A DNA stretch of 7,943 nucleotides from Akkermansiaceae bacterium UBA5689 (lineage in GTDB: Bacteria > Verrucomicrobiota > Verrucomicrobiia > Verrucomicrobiales > Akkermansiaceae): assembly GCA_002420305.1 (NCBI GenBank), contig DIHT01000117.1, forward strand, positions 1-7,943, given 5' to 3'. The position numbers were made by a program, and so were the translations under genes. The notes beneath the pieces are model-generated. The model saw only the letters and a program-made list of their open reading frames with translations. It did not search any database and was not told where the DNA came from. Positions 1 through 6,120 of this stretch are shown here, one piece after another; position 1 is the stretch's first letter; every line of letters starts with the position of its first letter.

Positions 1-428
1 AGGCTGAGGTAGCCTGCTCTGCCCAGAAGATGAGCGAGGCCGGGCTCATCGTCGATCCGGTCCATGATGGCGTCGTAGAGTGGGGCGAGCTCGGGGCTGG
101 TCCGTCCTGCTTTTTTTCCCGACTGGATCCGGGGATCATTCCCAGTGATGCCGTGTTCGTGCGGGTGCCTGCCGCTGAAGATGGAAGCGAGAGAGGGGCG
201 GCAGAGTGGAGCCGCCACATAACCTCTGGTGTAGGTCAATGATTCGCCGGCTAATTTGTCGAGGTGAGGAGTTTTTATGTGTGGGTGTCCAAGAAACGAG
301 TAGTCCCCCCACGATTGGTCGTCCGAGATAATGAGCAGAACATTAGGCTGAGTTGAATTCTCTGCCCTGCCGGCGAGGGTAATTACAGATGCTGCACAGA
401 GGAGAAGAATGGTGAGGCTGAAACGCAT
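1..428 (-). CDS. Exported sulfatase (S1 type), N-terminal part, cut by the window edge
   Basis: This reads leftward from an ATG at 428-426 and stays open to the window edge, giving 142 residues of a protein that would normally be about 450-550. Residues 1-22 form a Sec-type signal peptide (hydrophobic core about 4-19), so the enzyme should act in the periplasm or outside. The alkaline-phosphatase-like sulfatase fold starts at about residue 28 (PNVLLIISDDQSWGD), with metal-binding Asp36 and Asp37. The active-site signature is at residues 76-86, CRPSLASIFSG. Cys76 is the residue expected to become formylglycine, but the usual Arg of C-X-P-S-R is Leu80 and the usual TG is SG. The following HEHGITGNDP stretch resembles a subgroup often annotated as heparan N-sulfatase-like; that comparison is from memory. 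A GAGG motif (438-435) six bases upstream supports the start. The substrate cannot be told. The gene is divergent from the nucleotidyltransferase gene at 533. Confidence 0.9.
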   Translation of the reverse strand, partial: MRFSLTILLLCAASVITLAGRAENSTQPNVLLIISDDQSWGDYSFLGHPHIKTPHLDKLAGESLTYTRGYVAAPLCRPSLASIFSGRHPHEHGITGNDPRIQSGKKAGRTSPELAPLYDAIMDRIDDEPGLAHLLGRAGYLS

Positions 429-434
429 AACGCG

Positions 435-438
435 CCTC
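435..438 (-). promoter_or_regulatory. Shine-Dalgarno-like GAGG of the left sulfatase
   Basis: On the minus strand GAGG lies six bases before the ATG at 428, a normal spacing. It supports that start. It is the only well-spaced ribosome-binding site I found among the complete gene starts here. Confidence 0.5.
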
Positions 439-455
439 GGACGGTGAGCGAATTG

Positions 456-476
456 CCCGGAGTTGGCAACTCTGGG
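456..476. promoter_or_regulatory. Operator-like palindrome in the divergent intergenic region
   Basis: Arms CCCGGAGTTG and CAACTCTGGG flank one central G. Nine of ten positions pair; the exception is 459 against 473. The inner 13 bases (460-472) are perfect. It sits in the 104-base gap between two divergent genes, 28 bases upstream of the start at 428 and 56 bases upstream of the start at 533, a typical place for a dimeric repressor or activator site. A one-base loop makes an RNA hairpin of this exact form unlikely, so a DNA-binding site fits better. The plus-strand TTGGCA at 463-468 inside it could serve as a -35 element, but the partner 17 bases on (GATGAA, 486-491) is a poor -10. No regulator gene is in the window, so function is inferred from symmetry and position only. 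Confidence 0.4.
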
Positions 477-532
477 AGACTTCCCGATGAACATTTCCTT
501 TATTCCCGCCGCGTGCGTCCTACGCTTCGAGC

Positions 533-1393
533 GTGACCCCGAGAAAAGCTGTTGTTACTGCGGCCAGTCCCACGGAATACCATTTGCCCCTCCAGACGCT
601 GGTGGATTCCGAGGGAGTGGCCAAGACCGCTTTGGCAATCATCCTTGATGATCTGTTCGCCTCCGGAATCGATTCCGCTGCAGTGGTGATCTATCCGGGA
701 ACTCGTGACATCTTCCTGCGTGCTGCGGGAGAGCATGCGGATCGGCTTACTCTGATAGAGCAGGAGGCTCCTCGGGGATACGGCCACGCGGTATGGAGTG
801 CACATGAATTCACGGGAGATGACCCCTTTGTCCTGCTGCTAGGCGATCACCTCTACCTCAGTAATGATGAGCCATCCTGCGTCAGCCAGATGCTGAAAGT
901 GGCGGCAGGTCACGAAGGCTGTATTTCGGCAGTCAACCCGACTCACGAGAGTCAACTGCGCTATTATGGAGCTGTGGCGGCCAGTCGGGTGCCGGTATCG
1001 CCATCCCTGTTTGAGGTCCACGATGTGATCGAGAAGCCGACTCCGACGCTTGCTGAACAGGAGTTGATCGTACCCGGATTAAGGGCTGGGAATTACCTGT
1101 GCTTTTTCGGGATGCATCTTCTTACCTCCAGGGTCATGGAGCATCTCGGCCAGGAAGCGACCCGGCTTGAAGAGGGGCAAAAGCTCGGGCTCTCTCCTAC
1201 CCTGGCGGTTATCGCTGCGGAGAAAAAATACCTCGCTGTAGAGCTGGCGGGCCAGCGCTTCAATATCGGGGAGCGCTATGGGCTCCTCAGGGCTCAGCTT
1301 TCTCTCGCGCTGGCGGGCCCTCACCGGGATGAAGTGCTCACCGATATAATTGAGATTACGGCTCACTCTCGCCCCGCATGTCCAAGCTCCTGA
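533..1393 (+). CDS. GalU-like nucleotidyltransferase with a degenerate active-site loop
   Basis: The 286-residue product has the length and motif order of bacterial UTP-glucose-1-phosphate uridylyltransferase (GalU): KAVVTAA at 5-11, PRGYGHAV at 80-87 (GalU PLGLGHA), LLLGDHLY at 101-108 with the likely metal-binding Asp105, VIEKP at 165-169, and FNIGERYGLLRA at 243-254 (family F/Y-D-x-G-x-x-x-G-Y). In GalU these bind UTP and glucose-1-phosphate and form UDP-glucose in the cytoplasm. However, the signature loop G-x-G-T-R-x-L-P with its following lysine is replaced by SPTEYHLPLQTLVD (12-25), and the Asp of the late FDxG motif is Asn244. It may therefore be a pseudoenzyme, a regulatory subunit, or an enzyme with altered chemistry. 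The start is GTG 533: an in-frame stop at 488-490 leaves no other usual start upstream, and KAVV then falls at the family's normal position. No clear Shine-Dalgarno sequence is visible. Its last 16 bases overlap the fusion gene, implying joint translation. Confidence 0.85.
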   Translation: MTPRKAVVTAASPTEYHLPLQTLVDSEGVAKTALAIILDDLFASGIDSAAVVIYPGTRDIFLRAAGEHADRLTLIEQEAPRGYGHAVWSAHEFTGDDPFVLLLGDHLYLSNDEPSCVSQMLKVAAGHEGCISAVNPTHESQLRYYGAVAASRVPVSPSLFEVHDVIEKPTPTLAEQELIVPGLRAGNYLCFFGMHLLTSRVMEHLGQEATRLEEGQKLGLSPTLAVIAAEKKYLAVELAGQRFNIGERYGLLRAQLSLALAGPHRDEVLTDIIEITAHSRPACPSS

Positions 1394-4300
1394 CAATTAT
1401 TTCAAGCGAGGAGCCCGAGGTTCGCAATATAGCACTGGCAGAGGTTTGCGCGACGCTCACCATGTCAGAGCTAATGGACGAGTGTGTCGCCCTCGACCGG
1501 TTCCGCAGAGAAAGTGAAAACCTTTACGAAAGGGTACGGGCTCTCTGTTTTCTCTCTGCGATTCATCGTCACCACCTTCCTCCGCTATTGCCGGCCGAAA
1601 AGACAGGCCGCATTCCGGCGGCAGGAACCAACCTTCTTCTTCAGCGGCGGTTTGCCGAAGCCATCGACGTATTTCACTTGGCGGTTGAGGAGCAAGGAGC
1701 CTGTGGCGCGCTGTCATCCGCCCTTGCCCACGGGTATCATGAACTGGCTTTTCATGCTCTGGGCGCTCAGGTGCGCAGGGCAGTACAGGAGGTCAAAGGC
1801 AACCAGTGGATGTTTCGAATGGGCCATCCCGCGGATCATCCGCTGATCGTTTCGGAGGAGCTTTTGGAGAGAAAGCCCGATGGCTCCCGGAAGATACTCT
1901 GCGAGCGAACCCCCGTTCGGATGGACCTGTCCCACGCAGGGTGGTCGGATATCTTTTTTCTGGGCATGGATTATCCAGAGGGCGCACAGGTTCTCAATGT
2001 CTCGGTAGACCTTGGGGTCCACGGCACGGAGGATCAGCCTGCTCCACCGATCGAGGTTCAGGTGCGAGTCATCGATGAGCCAGTGATCACTCTGAGGTCC
2101 CTAGATCTGAGGGCGTCGGCCCGGGTCGAAAGTCTCGGGGAGGTTTTTGATTTCGCTAAAGACGATCTTGGCCTGCTCAAAGCTGCCATTATTGCCTCCG
2201 GAGTCGTTCCGCCGGGAATCGAGGGTTCTGGACAAAGTTTGGAATCTCTCCTGGAGCGAATGGTCGGTCCCGGGCGGGGCATTGAGTTGGTTTCCAGCGT
2301 TCGCGGGATCTCGAAGGGGTCGAGGTTGGCAGTATCCACCAACCTTCTGGCGGCCCTCATTGCAGTGCTGATGAGGTCAACCGGCCAGACCAGATCCCTG
2401 AGCGGGACTCTCAGTGAAAGCGAGAAACGCCTTGTATTGGCGAGGGCTGTTCTGGGGGAGTGGCTTGGTGGGTCGGGCGGCGGCTGGCAGGACTGCGGAG
2501 GAGTCTGGCCTGGAATCAAATTGATCTCGGGAGTCCCCGCGAGCGCGATGGACCCGGAGTTTCATGTTTCGCGTGGACGCCTGTTGCCTGCTCACCATGT
2601 CTTTGATGAGGACGAGATCCCAAGGTCCGCTAGGAAAGCGCTGCGGGATTCGGTTGTCCTTGTTCATGGGGGAATGACTCAGAATGTGGGCCCCATGCTC
2701 GAAATGGTGACTGAGAGGTATCTACTCCGCTCGGGGAAGGAATGGGCAGGACGCCTTGAGGCCTTGAGACTTCTTGATGAGGTGGTCTCCTGCCTGAAGA
2801 GGGGAGACATGAGGAGCCTTGGCCGGGCCACCACGAGAAATTTCCGAGGACCGCTCCAGACCATTCTCCCATGGGCCACGAATCTTTACACGGAAACCCT
2901 GATCGAGCGTGTTGAGGAAAAGTTCGGGGATGATTTCTGGGGGTTCTGTATGTTCGGGGGAATGTCGGGGGGCGGAATGGGCTTTATCTTTGACCCAGCC
3001 CGGAAATCCGAGGCACAGGACGCGATGGGGTGGACCATGAAGGAGGCCAAGGACCATCTTCAGACGGCTCTGCCCTTTGCGATGGACCCGGTGGTGTATG
3101 ACTTCCAGATTAATGATACAGGGACAAGTGCGGAGCTTCTTGAAAGCGATATGTCGCTTTCCGGGGAGGAGGAGCGTGCTCCTGACTCTGCGGGCAAGGG
3201 CGCCGGTCAGGCGGTCAATCAGAGAGAGGCAACCGAAAGTCTGAAGACCCTTCTGGAGGAGAACGGCTTTGATCGGGTAGCCCATGGCAGGCTGCGAGAA
3301 GATGTAATTTCCGGGCGTGTCAGCCTGCAAAGCAACAGGCTGCCATCTACGTCTCGAATCGATGACGTCATTTCCGGGGATGTCGTGGACTGCACGGCAG
3401 GGAGCGAAAACTTGTCTAGGGAGAGTTCCGAGGTTGGAGAGGCTGCAATTGCTGGAGGAGAGATTGCAGTAGTCACTCTCGCTGCGGGTGCAGCCTCGAG
3501 GTGGACCGGTGGCGCGGGAACCTGCAAGGCTCTTAATCCTTTTGCTTCGCTGGGTGGAAGGCACCGCACCTTCCTCGAGGTTCATCTGGCCAAGTCCCGA
3601 AAGACGGGATCGAACCTTGGGGTGGAAATCCCTCACGTATTTACTACCTCCTATCTCACCCATGGGCCCACCAGAAGATTTCTGGATGAGGTCTCCCGTT
3701 ATAATTACGAAGGGCCCCTTTTCCTGTCTCCTGGCCGAACAGTAGGGCTGAGAATGATTCCCACGGTGCGGGACTTGAAATTCGCTTGGGAAGAGCTTCC
3801 CGAACAGCAGCTCGACCCTCAGCAGCAGAAGTTACGGGATTCCGTGCGCTCTGGCATGATTGATTGGGCCCGGGCGATGGGCGAGGCTCAGGATTATACG
3901 GATAACTTACCTGCCCAGTGCCTCCACCCCATGGGCCATTTCTATGAGGTTCCTAATCTTCTTCTTAATGGGACATTGCGGGCGCTCCTGCAGGAACGTC
4001 CACAGTTGAAGACCTTGCTTGTCCACAACGTGGATACTTTGGGAGCTTTTGTGGACCCTGCGATATTGGGCACTCATCTCAAGAGCGGGCGGGGAATTAC
4101 CCTTGAGGTCATAAGCCGGCAACTGGCTGACCGGGGTGGAGGGTTGGCCCGGGTGGATGGGAAGCTCCGGCTTGTAGAGGGTCTGGCAATGCCACAATCC
4201 TACTCCGAGTATGGGCTGTCCTATTTCAACTCTATGACGAGCTGGGTGGATCTTGATCAGTATTTGTCTCTCCTTGGCCTCGATCGCGAGTCCGTTCTTG

Positions 4301-4590
4301 TCGACGACCGGGAGAAGATGGGAGAAGCCATTCGGGCTCTTGTGGAGCGTATGCCGACCTATCTCACCCTCAAGGAGGTCAAGAAAGGATCGGGCAGTGG
4401 CCCACCGGGAGTGTTCCCTGTTGCCCAAGTGGAACATTTATGGGGTGACCTGACGACCTTGCCCGAGTCTAACTGCGGGTATCTTCTGGTCGACAGGCAG
4501 CGGGGCCGGCAACTCAAGAGCCCTGATGAGCTGGATGAGTGGGTCGCTCAGTCCGCGGCGCACCTCCAAGGCTTGTGCGCATGGGGTTAA
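1378..4590 (+). CDS. Fusion of fucokinase-like GHMP kinase and UDPGP-family sugar nucleotidyltransferase
   Basis: This is a 1070-residue cytoplasmic protein with three parts. Residues 1-175 are a mostly helical domain I do not recognise. Residues about 178-585 resemble the GHMP kinase of fucokinases: PVRMDLSHAGWSD at 179-191, the ATP-loop region SKGSRLAVSTNLLAAL at 312-327, GGGWQDCGGVWPGIKLI at 367-383 (close to GGGWQD-GG-PGIK in fucokinase), and glycine-rich GGMSGGGMGFIFDP at 527-540. Residues about 590-690 are a polar linker. Residues about 693-1065 resemble eukaryotic-type UDP-sugar pyrophosphorylase (UDPGP): LAAGAASRW at 701-709 with Lys717, IPHVFTTSYLTHGPTRRFL at 751-769, LVHNVDTLGAFVD at 881-893 with Asp886, GGGLARVDGKLRLVE at 920-934. 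Predicted chemistry is sugar to sugar-1-phosphate to NDP-sugar; the sugar and nucleotide are unknown, with fucose, galactose or a uronate all possible. The ATP loop departs from the usual GSGLGTSS. ATG 1378 overlaps the preceding gene, so translational coupling is likely. Confidence 0.87.
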   Translation: MSKLLTIISSEEPEVRNIALAEVCATLTMSELMDECVALDRFRRESENLYERVRALCFLSAIHRHHLPPLLPAEKTGRIPAAGTNLLLQRRFAEAIDVFHLAVEEQGACGALSSALAHGYHELAFHALGAQVRRAVQEVKGNQWMFRMGHPADHPLIVSEELLERKPDGSRKILCERTPVRMDLSHAGWSDIFFLGMDYPEGAQVLNVSVDLGVHGTEDQPAPPIEVQVRVIDEPVITLRSLDLRASARVESLGEVFDFAKDDLGLLKAAIIASGVVPPGIEGSGQSLESLLERMVGPGRGIELVSSVRGISKGSRLAVSTNLLAALIAVLMRSTGQTRSLSGTLSESEKRLVLARAVLGEWLGGSGGGWQDCGGVWPGIKLISGVPASAMDPEFHVSRGRLLPAHHVFDEDEIPRSARKALRDSVVLVHGGMTQNVGPMLEMVTERYLLRSGKEWAGRLEALRLLDEVVSCLKRGDMRSLGRATTRNFRGPLQTILPWATNLYTETLIERVEEKFGDDFWGFCMFGGMSGGGMGFIFDPARKSEAQDAMGWTMKEAKDHLQTALPFAMDPVVYDFQINDTGTSAELLESDMSLSGEEERAPDSAGKGAGQAVNQREATESLKTLLEENGFDRVAHGRLREDVISGRVSLQSNRLPSTSRIDDVISGDVVDCTAGSENLSRESSEVGEAAIAGGEIAVVTLAAGAASRWTGGAGTCKALNPFASLGGRHRTFLEVHLAKSRKTGSNLGVEIPHVFTTSYLTHGPTRRFLDEVSRYNYEGPLFLSPGRTVGLRMIPTVRDLKFAWEELPEQQLDPQQQKLRDSVRSGMIDWARAMGEAQDYTDNLPAQCLHPMGHFYEVPNLLLNGTLRALLQERPQLKTLLVHNVDTLGAFVDPAILGTHLKSGRGITLEVISRQLADRGGGLARVDGKLRLVEGLAMPQSYSEYGLSYFNSMTSWVDLDQYLSLLGLDRESVLVDDREKMGEAIRALVERMPTYLTLKEVKKGSGSGPPGVFPVAQVEHLWGDLTTLPESNCGYLLVDRQRGRQLKSPDELDEWVAQSAAHLQGLCAWG

Positions 4591-4596
4591 GCGGCC

Positions 4597-6108
4597 TTAT
4601 CGCAATTCCGGGATCGGATCTTCAGGCTTGATTGGCCTTCCTTCCCAGGTGGTTGCCCCCGTTGACTTCTCGTAAGTTAGAACTCGGTGGGCAGACCCGA
4701 GTGCCGGCCTGCGATTCACGGAGGGGATCCACTTTGCCATTTGATCAGCCTTTGCCCGTGCAGCAGTGTTCTTTCCCTTATCAGCAGGAGGGAGGAGATT
4801 GCTCCACTCGTTGGGGTCTTTGGCCATATCGTAAAGCTCCTCGGACCCATCCGCATAGCGGATATAGCGCCAGTTCTCGGTTCGGATAGCGTGGTTATCG
4901 TGGTTGTGGGTTGTGATGGAGGGCCACTTACGAGGCGCCTCAGCATTTTCGAGCTGTGGAACGAGAGAGTGTCCTTCAAGGGTATCGTTAGAGGGAAAGT
5001 CCAGCAGGTCGACAAGGGTGGGGTAGATGTCGAGGAGCTCAGCAGGCTTTGTGCAAACCTGCCCACTTTTGATTCCAGGTCCTGCGAAGATCAGCGGAAC
5101 TCTGGTCCCATCGTCCCACAGGGTATTCTTGCCTGTAATTTCTTTTTCTCCGATATGATACCCATGGTCAGACCAGAGGACGACAATCGTATTTTTTTCC
5201 AGGCCGCTTGCCCTCAGAGTGTCCAAGAGTCTCTCCACCTGAGCGTCTATGAAACTTGTGCATGCCAGATAGGAACGAGTGAGATTCTGCCACTGGTTGG
5301 CATCCCTGAGGAATTTAAGCCGCGGTTCTGGTAATCGCCAATGGAGATGCCACGAGAATCGGGGCGTATCTGCGCGGTCACTGGGTTGGATCGCGGGAAG
5401 TTGCAATTGATCGAGAGGATGAAGATTCATCCACTTTTCCGTGGCATAGCAGGGGACATGGGGAAGGAAGAACCCGGTGGCAAGAAAAAGAGGGGTTTCC
5501 TGACTCGATTCCGCATATCTTTTAATTCGCTCGATGGCCCAGCTTGCGACCTGGTAGTCGCCCTTGTCCTCATCCTTGTGGGGAAAGAGCCCCCAGTCCA
5601 TGAGCCGGTGTGACTGCGGGGTCTTAACGAGTTTCTCTGGTGGGAAGGGCTTGCCCGATGCTCCGGGGCCGACTTCGCTCCACTCGGTGTGAGGGCCTTT
5701 GACCGAGCGCCCGGTGCGGCCATGATAAATCTTTCCTGTCATGGCGGTGTGGTAATTCCCATGACGTTTAAAATACTGGGGAAGGGTTTCCGTCTTGGCG
5801 AATTCAGGAAGACTACGAAACCATGGAGCGAGGCCATAAACCCCGGTCGTACTCGGGCGCAGTCCGGTCATCACACTGGTCCTCGAGGGGTTACATAGAG
5901 GCGACTGGCAGTGCGCGTTGGCAAAGACAGTTCCCCGTTTTGCAAGAGCATCGATATTCGGGGTCCGGGCCTGAGGATGTCCACCCAGACACCCAATCCA
6001 GTCGTTCTGATCGTCAATGGCGATCATAAGGATGTTTGGCTGATCGGCGGCTCCCAGAGAGCGAATGAGGGAATACAGAAGGAAAAGGGAAAGAGGAATG
6101 GGCTTCAT
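4597..6108 (-). CDS. Exported iduronate-2-sulfatase-like sulfatase with canonical CNPSR
   Basis: The 503-residue product has the usual length for a bacterial S1 sulfatase. Residues 1-21 are a Sec signal peptide likely cleaved after the AA at 20-21. PNILMIAIDDQND (24-36) carries metal ligands Asp32 and Asp33. The signature CNPSRTSVMTG (72-82) matches C-x-P-S-R, so Cys72 should be converted to formylglycine by a maturase not encoded here. Further active-site candidates are TGK at 124-126, WSDHG at 312-316 (Asp314, His315) and Lys327. GFFLPHVP (212-219) and the general pattern resemble iduronate-2-sulfatases, a group active on sulfated uronates and other sulfated sugars; the exact substrate is not readable. 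It starts 12 bases after the stop of the upstream sulfatase and is the last gene of the minus-strand operon visible here. It ends 6 bases from the convergent fusion gene. Confidence 0.95.
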   Translation of the reverse strand: MKPIPLSLFLLYSLIRSLGAADQPNILMIAIDDQNDWIGCLGGHPQARTPNIDALAKRGTVFANAHCQSPLCNPSRTSVMTGLRPSTTGVYGLAPWFRSLPEFAKTETLPQYFKRHGNYHTAMTGKIYHGRTGRSVKGPHTEWSEVGPGASGKPFPPEKLVKTPQSHRLMDWGLFPHKDEDKGDYQVASWAIERIKRYAESSQETPLFLATGFFLPHVPCYATEKWMNLHPLDQLQLPAIQPSDRADTPRFSWHLHWRLPEPRLKFLRDANQWQNLTRSYLACTSFIDAQVERLLDTLRASGLEKNTIVVLWSDHGYHIGEKEITGKNTLWDDGTRVPLIFAGPGIKSGQVCTKPAELLDIYPTLVDLLDFPSNDTLEGHSLVPQLENAEAPRKWPSITTHNHDNHAIRTENWRYIRYADGSEELYDMAKDPNEWSNLLPPADKGKNTAARAKADQMAKWIPSVNRRPALGSAHRVLTYEKSTGATTWEGRPIKPEDPIPELR

Positions 6109-6110
6109 TG

Positions 6111-6115
6111 TCCTT
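6111..6115 (-). promoter_or_regulatory. Possible Shine-Dalgarno AAGGA of the downstream sulfatase
   Basis: In the 12-base gap between the two minus-strand sulfatase genes, AAGGA lies only two bases before the ATG at 6108. The purine run fits a ribosome-binding site but the spacing is shorter than usual, so it may be weak and the gene may rely on ribosomes finishing the upstream gene. Confidence 0.3.
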
Positions 6116-6120
6116 GGTGT

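Noticed and set aside
463..491. Promoter with TTGGCA and GATGAA spaced by 17 bases
   Set aside because: The -35 match is good but the -10 matches TATAAT at only three of six positions, so it is mentioned with the palindrome and not called as a separate feature.
463..648. Small plus-strand open frame overlapping the divergent intergenic region
   Set aside because: It overlaps the GalU-like gene in another frame, starts inside the palindrome and has no family resemblance or ribosome-binding site.
2722..3663. Long open frame (313 codons) on the minus strand inside the fusion gene
   Set aside because: It lies opposite a plus-strand frame with clear kinase and linker sequence, has low-complexity basic composition with many Cys, Arg and Pro and no recognisable domain, so it is a frame shadow of GC-rich coding DNA.
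3907..4437. 176-codon minus-strand open frame opposite the UDPGP domain
   Set aside because: The plus strand here encodes the conserved NVDTLGA and GG-L-LVE motifs; the antisense product resembles nothing.
4570..4640. Possible hairpin terminator between the convergent genes (GCG...CGC and CCG...CGG)
   Set aside because: Stems are only three pairs long and no T-run follows on either strand.
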